NCBI GenBank assembly: GCA_947503265.1
Contig: CANNDC010000002.1
Coordinates: forward strand, 186,001 to 250,000
Reading direction: 5' to 3'
Source of the DNA: an uncultured Alteromonadaceae bacterium
GTDB lineage: Bacteria; Pseudomonadota; Gammaproteobacteria; Enterobacterales; Alteromonadaceae
DNA length: 64,000 nucleotides
Both the position numbers and the translations under genes were made by a program. This document shows, piece by piece, positions 19,596-28,493 of the stretch. The first letter of the stretch is position 1, and the number at the start of each line of letters is the position of its first letter. The notes beneath the pieces are model-generated. The model saw nothing but the letters and a program-made list of their open reading frames with translations, ran no database searches and was not told the origin of the DNA.

Positions 19596-20362
19596 TAAGT
19601 TCTACCTGCGTCTATTACAAATTGTTGACCAGTAATCATTTCGCTATCGTCTGAAGCCAGAAACAAAACCATGTTTGCTATTTGAATTGGCTTGATGTGC
19701 CCCCTCAGTGCTACTGCTTTTTGCCATTCCTTGTCTGCTTCAGGGGTCAACCACAAATCGATTTGACGCTCGGTGGCTACCCAACCTGGCATTATCGTGT
19801 TGACTTTAATGCCATATTCCCCGTATTGATTTGCTAAGGATTTACTTAAGCCATTCAATGCCGATTTTGCGGCCACATAACCTGGCATTTGGATTGGACC
19901 TAACAATACGTTTATCGAACTGAGATTTATTATATTGCCTTTACTTCTATCCTTCATAAAAGGGATAGCGGCCTGACAAGCGAAAAAGGTGGCATCCAAA
20001 TTAACCGCGAGACATTCTCTCCATGCTTCTTTATCTATTTCCAATGGCGAATGACGTTGATCGTTTGCCACATTATTGATCAATACATCCAAACCGCGTT
20101 CACTTGAAGCGCAACGACGAATGCTGCTCTGCATTTCATCAATATCAGTGACGTCAATGCTCTCAAATACAGGTCTAGAACCAAAGTCAGACTCAATACG
20201 ATCGCACAACGCAATAGCGGCTTCATCAGCGATGTCAATAAAAGTGACATGGGCGCCTTGCCGAATAAATTCTTCCACCATTACAGCGCCAATACCTGAT
20301 GCACCACCTGTGATGTAAATGGATTTGGTTGTTAGGCTAGGATACTTGGCGTATTCAGTCAT
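19595..20362 (-). CDS. short-chain dehydrogenase, probable galactose 1-dehydrogenase
   Basis: The 255-residue protein is a classical SDR: TGGASGIG at residues 18-25 for NAD(P) binding, the active-site serine at 148/149 (NLSSI), Y162 and K166 (YVAAK), and LINNVAN where NNAG is usual. The N-terminal EYAKYPSL resembles aldose 1-dehydrogenases of the xylose/arabinose/galactose type. As first gene of the dgoK-lactonase-regulator-glpK-galM operon it most likely oxidises galactose at C1 to the lactone. Specificity for galactose over other aldoses is inferred from context. Confidence 0.88.
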   Translation of the reverse strand: MTEYAKYPSLTTKSIYITGGASGIGAVMVEEFIRQGAHVTFIDIADEAAIALCDRIESDFGSRPVFESIDVTDIDEMQSSIRRCASSERGLDVLINNVANDQRHSPLEIDKEAWRECLAVNLDATFFACQAAIPFMKDRSKGNIINLSSINVLLGPIQMPGYVAAKSALNGLSKSLANQYGEYGIKVNTIMPGWVATERQIDLWLTPEADKEWQKAVALRGHIKPIQIANMVLFLASDDSEMITGQQFVIDAGRT

Positions 20363-20433
20363 AAAAGAATCTTTACTTGCTTATAATTAATGTGATTGAC
20401 TCGAGTGTCGCAATGAAATCGAGCCTTTGTTTA

Positions 20434-20446
20434 TATATAGTATAAT
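20434..20446. promoter_or_regulatory. candidate operator, copy 3 (TATATA-G-TATAAT)
   Basis: This element lies about 70 bp upstream of the dehydrogenase start and shares the ATA-S-TAT core with 4534-4546 and 4792-4804. Its placement upstream of the third promoter group of the locus fits a common regulator, but the sequence is simple and AT-rich. Confidence 0.3.
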
Positions 20447-20624
20447 ATTATTTAAAAACATAGTGCACCTAAAATAACAATCTATTTACATTTGCATAGA
20501 AAAAATTCCAAAAATCTTTGAATGTAGGGCGTTTTACTTTATTAATTGAGCTATCTTGAGTCGAACTAGGACTGAATTGTTATTGATGGAGTTGTTTGCC
20601 TATTTTTATGCAACGATAAATTTC

Positions 20625-20655
20625 CGGATAATTAATTATCCGAGTCTTTAAAGAC
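20625..20655. repeat. two adjacent perfect palindromes
   Basis: An 18-bp palindrome (CGGATAATTAATTATCCG, 20625-20642) is followed after one base by a 12-bp palindrome (GTCTTTAAAGAC, 20644-20655). They lie between the two divergent transcription units, about 165 bp upstream of the probable mraZ promoter. A role as paired operator is possible; no T-run suggests a terminator. Confidence 0.6.
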
Positions 20656-20818
20656 GAAAAAACTCACTTTTCCCCCTCTTTTAATCAAATAAACCAATAT
20701 TTATACAATAACTGTACATAAAAACAGGTTTTCGCTGATTTCCTATAGTTATCAGCCGCTTCGGCGCAGCCCTTAATTTCTAAGGCTTTCAGGTGCCCGA
20801 AATTAGCCATTTTTGTCC

Positions 20819-20848
20819 TTGACAAGGGGCTTGCTGGAAACCTAAACT
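20819..20848 (+). promoter_or_regulatory. probable mraZ (dcw) promoter
   Basis: TTGACA at 20819-20824 and TAAACT at 20843-20848 are separated by 18 bp. The -35 is perfect and the -10 matches four of six positions. Transcription would start just upstream of, or within, the putative MraZ boxes, which fits autorepression. Confidence 0.6.
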
Positions 20849-20855
20849 CTAAATT

Positions 20856-20889
20856 GTGGGTAATTGTGGCAAAAAGTGGATCATAGTGA
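20856..20889 (+). promoter_or_regulatory. mraZ: putative MraZ-binding direct repeats
   Basis: GTGG occurs at 20856, 20866 and 20876, and GTGA at 20886, each exactly 10 bp apart. MraZ proteins bind TGGG/GTGG-type direct repeats separated by 5 bases upstream of their own gene, so this is a clear candidate site for autoregulation of the dcw cluster. Confidence 0.65.
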
Positions 20890-20960
20890 TCACTAAGTGT
20901 CGCAAAACAGTGCTTTAAAACAAAAAACAAAAGCAAACTAAATATAAAAAGGCTAGGGGT

Positions 20961-21419
20961 ATGTTCCGCGGCGCTAACGCAATCAATCTAGACGTAAAAG
21001 GCAGGGTGACTATACCGACTCGGTATCGTCAACTGCTGCTGGATGATTGTCAGGGACAACTGGTTTGCACCATAGACACACAACAAAGCTGTTTGCTGCT
21101 TTACCCACTCACTGAATGGGAAGAAATCGAGCTAAAATTAAGTAAGCTTTCCAGCATGATACCTCATGAGAGGCGTTTACAGCGACTACTTTTGGGATAT
21201 GCATTAGAAGGCGCAATGGATAAAAGTGGCCGATTTCTGTTAACTGCTCCGTTGCGTGACCATGCCAACTTAAAAAAAGAAATCATGTTGGTTGGTCAAC
21301 TGAATCGCTTTGAAATCTGGGATGCCGAAACTTGGCAAGCTCAGGTTGAAGCGGATATTGAAACTGAGAAGTCTGGGCCATTTGAATTGTCTGAGAAACT
21401 ACAGGACTTTTCACTATGA
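20961..21419 (+). CDS. mraZ: transcriptional regulator MraZ
   Basis: The 152-residue protein has two SpoVT/AbrB-like repeats: [21 protein letters not shown] at the start and [18 protein letters not shown] in the second half, each with the D-x-x-G-R core. MraZ forms a ring that binds direct repeats in front of its own gene and represses the division and cell-wall cluster. It is the first gene of the cluster, and its stop overlaps the rsmH start by 4 bases. Length is normal. Confidence 0.97.
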   Translation: MFRGANAINLDVKGRVTIPTRYRQLLLDDCQGQLVCTIDTQQSCLLLYPLTEWEEIELKLSKLSSMIPHERRLQRLLLGYALEGAMDKSGRFLLTAPLRDHANLKKEIMLVGQLNRFEIWDAETWQAQVEADIETEKSGPFELSEKLQDFSL

Positions 21420-22378
21420 CTTCTGCAGAACTACGCGAAAATGGCGCGTCTCAATCATTGCATCGTTCAGTATTGTTGAACGAATCTATTTCAGCACTCG
21501 AAATCAAACCAGATGGTGTCTACATTGATGCGACTTTTGGCCGAGGAGGTCATAGTGAGCTTGTACTGCAAGAACTCTCTGCCAACGGCAGGCTTATCGC
21601 ATTAGATCGCGACCTGGAAGCCATTAAATCTGCACAACGTTTCTCAGACGACGCACGATTCTGTATCGAACATGTAGCGTTTTCAGAAATGTGTGACGTT
21701 GCTGAAAAACATCAGTTATTGGGAAAGATCGACGGCATCTTAATGGATCTCGGTGTGTCTTCTCCCCAGCTCGACGACGCGCAAAGAGGGTTTAGCTTCA
21801 TGCGTTCAGGTCCGTTAGACATGCGCATGGATACGACGCGAGGGATCAGTGCAGCGCAGTGGCTAGCCAAAGCAGATGAAGAAGATATTTGCCAAGTGAT
21901 TAAGGAGTTTGGTGAAGAAAAATTTGGTAAAAGAATCGCCAATGCAATCGTTTTGCGTCGAGCCGAAAAACCATTAACCACTACGACTGAACTGGCTGAG
22001 TTAGTCGATGAGGCTGTTCCGGTCAAGGATAAGTTTAAACATCCAGCGACACGTACCTTTCAAGCTATCCGCATCTACATCAATAGCGAACTTGATGAGG
22101 TCCGAGATGGACTAAAGGCAGCGCTTAAATGCTTGAATTCAGGCGGACGACTGGCAGTCATTAGTTTTCATTCATTGGAAGATAGGCTGGTTAAACGCTT
22201 CATGCGAGAGCAGAGTCGAGGCATGAAAGTACCATCGAAATTACCTATTACCGAAGCGCAAATAGATGCCACAAAAGCCATGCGTTTGATTGGTAAAGCC
22301 CGAAAACCAAGTGAAGAAGAGATTCACCGCAATACACGTTCGCGAAGTTCTGTGTTAAGGGTTGCGGAGAAGATATGA
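21416..22378 (+). CDS. rsmH: 16S rRNA (cytosine-1402-N4)-methyltransferase
   Basis: The 320-residue protein has the SAM-binding motif [14 protein letters not shown], then [18 protein letters not shown] and [17 protein letters not shown], all diagnostic of RsmH (MraW). It methylates C1402 of 16S rRNA in the decoding centre. The start is ATG within the ATGA overlap with mraZ, and its stop overlaps ftsL in the same way. Confidence 0.98.
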   Translation: MTSAELRENGASQSLHRSVLLNESISALEIKPDGVYIDATFGRGGHSELVLQELSANGRLIALDRDLEAIKSAQRFSDDARFCIEHVAFSEMCDVAEKHQLLGKIDGILMDLGVSSPQLDDAQRGFSFMRSGPLDMRMDTTRGISAAQWLAKADEEDICQVIKEFGEEKFGKRIANAIVLRRAEKPLTTTTELAELVDEAVPVKDKFKHPATRTFQAIRIYINSELDEVRDGLKAALKCLNSGGRLAVISFHSLEDRLVKRFMREQSRGMKVPSKLPITEAQIDATKAMRLIGKARKPSEEEIHRNTRSRSSVLRVAEKI

Positions 22379-22695
22379 CCGATATCAGGACCAACTTTAA
22401 TTTGGTCACACTTATCTTCTCAGAATTAGCCCGTCACCCGATACGGGTTTTGTTGTTTTTAATGGTAATGATAAGTGCAGTGGCCGTGATCATCAGTGTT
22501 CACCACAATCGGCAGATGTCTATTGCGCTTGAAGAGCTTATGCAAGAGCAAGATCAACTGGATATTGAGTGGCGTCATTTGATTTTGGAACAGGGTTCGC
22601 TTACTGACCACAATCGCATTGAACTCGCTGTAAAACAGCAATTGGATATGCATAGACCTTCCCCCGAGGAAGAGATAGTGGTGCGTCTGAAATGA
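22375..22695 (+). CDS. ftsL: cell division protein FtsL
   Basis: The 106-residue protein has a short cytoplasmic tail, one membrane segment (about residues 24-43) and a periplasmic coiled-coil ([18 protein letters not shown]). It matches FtsL, which forms a complex with FtsB and FtsQ in the divisome and activates FtsWI. Identification rests on size, topology and position between rsmH and ftsI, because FtsL sequences are poorly conserved. Confidence 0.95.
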   Translation: MTDIRTNFNLVTLIFSELARHPIRVLLFLMVMISAVAVIISVHHNRQMSIALEELMQEQDQLDIEWRHLILEQGSLTDHNRIELAVKQQLDMHRPSPEEEIVVRLK

Positions 22696-24485
22696 GCAAA
22701 GTAGTCGTGCCAAAAAAGACAGTCCAGTCTAAACAAAGTAGGTCAAGAAAAAATCAAGCGAAGCAAAACATTACGCCGAGTTTTATGCAATGGCGTTTTG
22801 GTGTTGTCGTTGGATTGATTTTCTTAGTTTTTGCCGCCTTGACCGCGCGCGCAGCTTACATCCAAGTGGTCAACCCCGATGCGCTTATTGAACGAAGCGA
22901 TAGCAGTACAATGCGGGTCAGAAATACTGCGGTTTATCGTGGACTAATTACAGATCGCAATGGTGAACAACTTGCCGTGAGTGTGCCCGCCAAGGCGATT
23001 TGGGCTCAACCTCAAACCATTGCTAAGAATAATGCCTTGGAAGACAAACGTCGCTGGCAAGCTCTTGCAGAGGTGTTGGGACAAGATGTGGACAAGTTGA
23101 TGTCTAAAGCGTCCAATCCCAAGCGAAAATTTGTGTACTTGCAGCGCCAAGTATCGCCTGCCATGGCGACCTTCGTGCAGAAATTGAAAATTCCTGGAGT
23201 TCATCTAGTAAACGAATCTAGGCGTTTTTATCCTGCCGGTGAGGTGACCTCGCAGCTCATTGGTTTTACGAATGTTGATGATGAGGGTATCGAAGGAATC
23301 GAGAAGCTGTATGAGGAGTGGCTAACGGGCACTCCGGACTCCAGAACGATTCGCCGAGATGCAAAAGGCCGTCAAGTTGAAATTATTGTTCAGGAAAAAG
23401 GCAAGAAGCCTAAAGATTTGCAACTGACCATTGACCAACGATTGCAGTCAATCGCCTACAGAGAACTCAAGTCTGCCGTTCACTATTATAAAGCAACGTC
23501 GGGTTCTGTGGTTGTTGTGGATGTGAACAATGGTGAAATACTTGCCATGGTCAACAGCCCTTCATTTAATCCGAACAATCGCCGTGGAGTGTCTGCCCAT
23601 CGAATCCGCAATCGCGCTATTACTGATACGTTCGAGCCGGGCTCATCGGTAAAGCCTTTAGCAGTATTAAGTGCGTTGGAATTTGGTGCAGTAGATAGCA
23701 CTGATGTAATCAAAACATCGCCAGGTTGGATGCGTCTGGGCGGCAGTATAGTACGAGATTCCAGAGACTATGGCGATTTAGATTTGACGGGTATTATTCA
23801 AAAATCGAGTAACGTGGGTACGTCTAAACTAGCGCTTTCGGTTCCAAAAGAATTTTTACTTGATACCTATTACAACATGGGTTTGATGAGTGATACCGGG
23901 ACAAATCTAATTGGTGAAAATCAGGGTATTTTCAATGAGCAAAAGCGTTGGTCTGAATTCGAATTGTCAACGCTTTCATTTGGATATGGATTAACCGTCA
24001 CCACTGTTCAACTAGCGCGTATGTATTCCATTTTAGGAAACGGCGGTGAAAAGATTCCGTTAAGCATCATTAAGTCAGACGAAGAAAAAGTGCCTGAGCG
24101 TGTGCTAAGTGAAGCAAATGCGCAACGCATTTTGACCATGATGGAAAGCGTCGTTGGTGAGGGCGGTTCTGGCAAAAAAGCAAGAGTAGCCGGGTACCGC
24201 GTGGCCGGTAAGACAGGAACGAGCCGTAAAGCTGTCAGAGGCGGCTACGGGGAACAATATGTCAACATCTTTGCAGGTGTTGCACCGGTTTCAGATCCTC
24301 AAATAGCCGTTGTGGTATTGATAAACGAACCAAAAGGCGATCTTTACTATGCCGGTGACACTGCGGCCCCGGTGTTTAGCTCGATCATGTCTAGTTCACT
24401 GCAATTGTTAAACGTTGCACCTGATGCAAAAGAAAAATCCTCCTTTGCAAGCTTGCTAGAAATACAAGGGGAGACGCATGAGTAA
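22692..24485 (+). CDS. ftsI: peptidoglycan transpeptidase FtsI (PBP3)
   Basis: The 597-residue protein has a basic cytoplasmic tail, a membrane anchor (about residues 34-54), a PBP dimer domain and a transpeptidase domain with the three active-site motifs: SxxK in FEPGSSVKP, SSN in KSSNVG and KTG in AGKTGTS. It cross-links septal peptidoglycan with FtsW as partner. Start overlaps ftsL by 4 bases; the stop overlaps murE by 8. Confidence 0.98.
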   Translation: MSKVVVPKKTVQSKQSRSRKNQAKQNITPSFMQWRFGVVVGLIFLVFAALTARAAYIQVVNPDALIERSDSSTMRVRNTAVYRGLITDRNGEQLAVSVPAKAIWAQPQTIAKNNALEDKRRWQALAEVLGQDVDKLMSKASNPKRKFVYLQRQVSPAMATFVQKLKIPGVHLVNESRRFYPAGEVTSQLIGFTNVDDEGIEGIEKLYEEWLTGTPDSRTIRRDAKGRQVEIIVQEKGKKPKDLQLTIDQRLQSIAYRELKSAVHYYKATSGSVVVVDVNNGEILAMVNSPSFNPNNRRGVSAHRIRNRAITDTFEPGSSVKPLAVLSALEFGAVDSTDVIKTSPGWMRLGGSIVRDSRDYGDLDLTGIIQKSSNVGTSKLALSVPKEFLLDTYYNMGLMSDTGTNLIGENQGIFNEQKRWSEFELSTLSFGYGLTVTTVQLARMYSILGNGGEKIPLSIIKSDEEKVPERVLSEANAQRILTMMESVVGEGGSGKKARVAGYRVAGKTGTSRKAVRGGYGEQYVNIFAGVAPVSDPQIAVVVLINEPKGDLYYAGDTAAPVFSSIMSSSLQLLNVAPDAKEKSSFASLLEIQGETHE

Positions 24486-26004
24486 TCAATACGAATGTGA
24501 TATCAAACCTGTACTAGCGAAATTCGATATCGAAGCACCCAGTATTTTGCTAGAAGATTTAGTGCTAGATAGCCGTGATGTAAGTGTTCATCATGGTTTT
24601 GTCGCCGTTAAAGGGCATGCGCTTGACGGCAGAGACTTTATACCGCAAGCCATCAGCTTGGGCGCGCGACTCGTGCTATGCCAATGTGATTCTATTAGTG
24701 AACACGGCAACATAGAAATGCGTGAGCAGACAGTGATTATTTCTTTCTTTGCGCTTGCGGAGAAATTATCGACTTTAACCGCTACATTTTATGCCGAACC
24801 TGCACAGCAACTAGATGTTATTGCGGTCACAGGAACAAACGGCAAAACATCAGTGGTACAGATGTTGAGTCAGATGCGTACTCTTTTGGGGGATAAATCT
24901 GCGTCAATCGGCACTCTAGGTTCAGGTGTTTTTGACCCCAAAATAGAATTACAAGAAACCATAAATACTACACCTGATGCGTGTCAAGTGCAGAGACTAT
25001 TGAGAGAGTTTGCGGATCAAAACGTGGCGCAAGTCGCTTTGGAAGCCTCGTCTCATGCCCTAGTACAAAAACGCATTGATGGCATGAAAACAGATGTCGC
25101 TGTCTTCACAAACTTGACGCGCGATCATCTCGATTACCATGGCACCATGGAAGAATACGCGCGCGCTAAACGACTACTGATTAACTTGCCTAAGGTATCG
25201 TCATTGGTCATCAATGCAGATGATCCTGAGTCATCGAATTGGATCAATGAAGTTAAAGCAGAGCAGCAAATCGTATTGTTTTCGAAACGATTGAACGAAC
25301 AAGATATCCGACAAATCAATCCTACATACAAATTTTGTATTGCGACCGACATTAAATTTGAGCAAACGGGTATTCAATTCAACCTTATGTCTAGCTGGGG
25401 AAATAGCCAGATTAGCTCGAGACTGCTCGGTGAATTCAATGTGGCCAACCTGTTAGCGGCTATCGCCTGTCAATTGGAATTGGGTCGTTCAGTTGAGGAG
25501 CTTGCTCAGGCCAGTGCTGAGTTAGCACCCGTTGCGGGCCGGATGGAGCTATTTAGCAGCTTAAATCAAGCCAATATTATCGTCGATTATGCCCATACCC
25601 CAGATGCGTTGGAGCAAGCTTTACAAGCAGCGCGTCTGCATTGTCAGGGCAAATTAGTTTGTGTTTTTGGTTGTGGCGGAGACAGGGATATTGGCAAACG
25701 TTCGGTCATGGGCACGATCGCAGAGAGACACAGCGACGCCATTGTTATCACGTCTGACAACAGTCGTTCTGAAAAGCCAGAAAGCATAGTGGCGGATATT
25801 TTGAAAGGAATTCAAAAGCCTGATGACATCCAAATTCAGCTCGACAGAAAAATAGCTATAAAAAGTGCGCTTAAAAACAGTCAATCAAATGATTTGATTT
25901 TAGTTGCTGGTAAAGGACACGAGACTACTCAAACAGAAGGTGGTCAAGTCTTGGCTTACAACGAACGTAAATACGTTCGATCTCTTTTTTCGGGGAATCA
26001 CTAA
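24478..26004 (+). CDS. murE: UDP-MurNAc-L-Ala-D-Glu:meso-DAP ligase
   Basis: The 508-residue Mur ligase has the ATP loop TGTNGKTSVVQM, the central ALEASSHAL and NLTRDHLDYHGTMEEY motifs, and a C-terminal substrate domain. The meso-diaminopimelate signature, usually DNPR, reads DNSR here (25756-25767); the arginine is kept, so a DAP specificity is still expected. It adds the third residue of the stem peptide in the cytoplasm. The stop shares one base with the murF start (TAATG). Confidence 0.97.
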   Translation: MSNQYECDIKPVLAKFDIEAPSILLEDLVLDSRDVSVHHGFVAVKGHALDGRDFIPQAISLGARLVLCQCDSISEHGNIEMREQTVIISFFALAEKLSTLTATFYAEPAQQLDVIAVTGTNGKTSVVQMLSQMRTLLGDKSASIGTLGSGVFDPKIELQETINTTPDACQVQRLLREFADQNVAQVALEASSHALVQKRIDGMKTDVAVFTNLTRDHLDYHGTMEEYARAKRLLINLPKVSSLVINADDPESSNWINEVKAEQQIVLFSKRLNEQDIRQINPTYKFCIATDIKFEQTGIQFNLMSSWGNSQISSRLLGEFNVANLLAAIACQLELGRSVEELAQASAELAPVAGRMELFSSLNQANIIVDYAHTPDALEQALQAARLHCQGKLVCVFGCGGDRDIGKRSVMGTIAERHSDAIVITSDNSRSEKPESIVADILKGIQKPDDIQIQLDRKIAIKSALKNSQSNDLILVAGKGHETTQTEGGQVLAYNERKYVRSLFSGNH

Positions 26005-27407
26005 TGATTACAGTTTCACTTGAATGGATTGCGCAACAAGTTGAAGGAAATATGATTGGCGCGGACCGACAGATTACCGGTGTCAGTACTGATACCAGAA
26101 CCATTCAATCGGGAGATATCTTTATCGCCCTAGTAGGTCCTAACTTCAACGGCAATAAATTTGTTCAAGTCGCAAAAGAAAAAGGGGCAATAAGTGCCAT
26201 TGTTTCTGAACCTATTGAAGACATTATTGACGATAACTTTTCATTGATTGAAGTGACAGATACCAAAATGGCGCTTGGTCAGCTAGGTGCTGCGGTGAAA
26301 AAGAAAGTCGCGCCTAAAACTGTTGGCATTACCGGCAGTAGCGGTAAAACCACTGTAAAAGAGATGGTAGCGTCTATTTTATCCCGAATCGGTAATGTAT
26401 TGGCGACCAAAGGAAACTTCAATAATGATATCGGCGTTCCCCTTACTTTACTTCGTTTAGAAGAACAGCATGATTTTGCTGTGGTTGAAATGGGGGCGAA
26501 TCATTTAGGTGAAATCGCCTATACCACAGAACTAGTTCAGCCTGATGTGGCGACAATAGTGAATGCGGCAGCGGCACATCTTGAAGGATTTGGCAGCTTG
26601 CTTGGTGTGGCAAGGGCCAAAAGTGAAATTTTTAAAGGCTTGGGAGATAAAGGTATCGCAATACTTAATCTCGACAGCCAGTTCCATCCATTTTGGCAGG
26701 GCAAACTCAAACATCTCAAAATTCAAAATTTTTCCTGTGAGCAAAATGCGGATTATTGCGCGGAAAACGCAACACTGGGATTAGACGGGTGTGGACAATT
26801 CCTGCTCTGCACACCTATTGGTCAAATTAGCGTGAATTTAGCCTTGCCCGGCGAACACAACATTGGCAACGCTTTGGCTGCCGCAGCATTGGCGATTAAC
26901 GTTGGCGCAAGTTTGGATGACGTGAAGTTTGGCTTGGAAAATATGCAGCAAGTCAGTGGACGCCTGCAAATCAAACAGCTTACTAATCAAGTCAAGATTT
27001 TAGACGACACTTACAACGCTAACGTGGCATCCGTAAATGCAGCGATTGATCTGCTAAGCAGTTTCAGCGGCCATCGGATACTGGTACTCGGTGACATGGG
27101 TGAATTAGGTGAAAAGGCTCGCTATTACCATGAACAAGTAGGATTGCACGCAAAGCAAAAAGGTATTGATAACGTGGTCACTCTGGGAGTACTCAGTCAA
27201 TCGGCTAGCGACGCCTTTGGTGGCAGACATTTCGGTGATTTAACCCAGTTGGTTGAGTATGTAAATCAATATGTCGGCAGTGAGAAACGCGATATCAGTA
27301 TTCTGGTCAAAGGCTCACGCAGTGCCAAGATGGAACGGGTAGTCGAAGCGCTGGAGGCCTCCCCTGTGGGAAAGTTTGAGAGAATTAGGGAGCGCATTGC
27401 ATGTTAA
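26004..27407 (+). CDS. murF: UDP-MurNAc-tripeptide:D-Ala-D-Ala ligase
   Basis: The 467-residue Mur ligase carries [27 protein letters not shown], and [11 protein letters not shown] followed by LGDMGELG, all MurF-specific. It joins D-Ala-D-Ala to the UDP-MurNAc-tripeptide, completing the cytoplasmic precursor. It is coupled to murE by a one-base overlap and overlaps mraY by 7 bases. Confidence 0.98.
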   Translation: MITVSLEWIAQQVEGNMIGADRQITGVSTDTRTIQSGDIFIALVGPNFNGNKFVQVAKEKGAISAIVSEPIEDIIDDNFSLIEVTDTKMALGQLGAAVKKKVAPKTVGITGSSGKTTVKEMVASILSRIGNVLATKGNFNNDIGVPLTLLRLEEQHDFAVVEMGANHLGEIAYTTELVQPDVATIVNAAAAHLEGFGSLLGVARAKSEIFKGLGDKGIAILNLDSQFHPFWQGKLKHLKIQNFSCEQNADYCAENATLGLDGCGQFLLCTPIGQISVNLALPGEHNIGNALAAAALAINVGASLDDVKFGLENMQQVSGRLQIKQLTNQVKILDDTYNANVASVNAAIDLLSSFSGHRILVLGDMGELGEKARYYHEQVGLHAKQKGIDNVVTLGVLSQSASDAFGGRHFGDLTQLVEYVNQYVGSEKRDISILVKGSRSAKMERVVEALEASPVGKFERIRERIAC

Positions 27408-28483
27408 TTTGGCTTGCTGAATGGCTACAGCAGTTCGATGCGGGATTCAACGTATTCTCGTATTTAACCTTGCGCGCTATTCTGAGCACATTAACCGCAC
27501 TATTGATGGCTGTTTTGATCGGTCCGGCGATGATTCGCTGGTTGCAACAACTGCAAATTGGACAAACGGTTCGAAGTGACGGACCTGAAAGCCACCTTTC
27601 TAAGTCTGGCACGCCGACCATGGGTGGACTACTAATATTGGCGGCTATTTTGACCAGTGCGTTGCTTTGGGCTGACCTTAGTAATCGCTACGTATGGGTA
27701 ACGCTATTTATTGTCGTAGGGTACGGAATCATTGGCTTTATCGACGACTATCGAAAAGTCATTCGAAAAGATCCCAAAGGACTTATCGCCAAGTGGAAAT
27801 ATTTCTGGCAATCAATTATTGCCATTGGGGTTGCTGTTTACTTATATACGTATCGCCAAGACCCAGCCGAAACTGCACTGCTTGTTCCCTTTTTCAAGGA
27901 AGTCATGCCGCAGTTAGGTATGTTTTTCATGGTGGTGGTTTACTTCACGGTGGTGGGAACTAGTAATGCGGTGAACTTAACCGATGGATTGGATGGTTTG
28001 GCAATTGTACCCACTATTCTTGTGGCAGGTGCCTTAGCAATTTTTGCGTATGCCATGGGGAATATAAACTTCTCAGCTTACTTAAACATTCCGTATATCC
28101 CGTTAACCAGTGAACTAGTCATTGTTTGCACCGCCATAGTTGGTGCTGGGTTAGGTTTTTTATGGTTTAACACCTATCCGGCACAAGTTTTCATGGGCGA
28201 TGTGGGGTCGTTGGCGTTAGGTGGCACGCTTGGCATCATGGCCGTATTGGTGCGTCAAGAAATCGTATTGATCATCATGGGTGGTGTGTTCGTTATCGAA
28301 ACCCTATCAGTCATATTGCAAGTCGGATCTTACAAATTAAGAGGACAGCGTATTTTTAGAATGGCCCCCATACATCACCACTATGAACTTAAAGGTTGGC
28401 CTGAGCCGAGAGTAATCGTTCGTTTTTGGATTATTTCGATCATATTAGTGTTAGTTGGGTTAGCAACCCTGAAGTTGAGGTAA
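27401..28483 (+). CDS. mraY: phospho-MurNAc-pentapeptide translocase
   Basis: The 360-residue membrane protein has about ten hydrophobic segments and the catalytic aspartate motifs: [22 protein letters not shown] and [12 protein letters not shown], plus the [13 protein letters not shown] loop. It transfers phospho-MurNAc-pentapeptide to undecaprenyl phosphate to make lipid I. It sits in the standard place between murF and murD. Confidence 0.98.
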   Translation: MLIWLAEWLQQFDAGFNVFSYLTLRAILSTLTALLMAVLIGPAMIRWLQQLQIGQTVRSDGPESHLSKSGTPTMGGLLILAAILTSALLWADLSNRYVWVTLFIVVGYGIIGFIDDYRKVIRKDPKGLIAKWKYFWQSIIAIGVAVYLYTYRQDPAETALLVPFFKEVMPQLGMFFMVVVYFTVVGTSNAVNLTDGLDGLAIVPTILVAGALAIFAYAMGNINFSAYLNIPYIPLTSELVIVCTAIVGAGLGFLWFNTYPAQVFMGDVGSLALGGTLGIMAVLVRQEIVLIIMGGVFVIETLSVILQVGSYKLRGQRIFRMAPIHHHYELKGWPEPRVIVRFWIISIILVLVGLATLKLR

Positions 28484-28493
28484 ATAGAAAAAC

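Larger units (their letters stand above)
20363..20960. promoter_or_regulatory. divergent intergenic region, galactose operon / dcw cluster
   Basis: No gene is supported in these 598 bases; a leftward 83-codon open frame at 20685-20936 covers the mraZ control region and is judged spurious. From left to right the region holds a copy of the ATA-S-TAT element (20434-20446), an adjacent pair of perfect palindromes (20625-20655), a promoter-like TTGACA-N18-TAAACT (20819-20848) and 10-bp-spaced GTGG repeats (20856-20889). Confidence 0.6.

Noticed and set aside
1..20362. Genomic island or prophage origin of the sugar locus
   Set aside because: No integrase, tRNA target, attachment repeat or transposase was seen, so transfer cannot be supported from the window alone.
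20685..20936. Leftward 83-codon open frame upstream of mraZ
   Set aside because: It covers the mraZ promoter and repeat boxes, has no ribosome-binding site and resembles no known protein.
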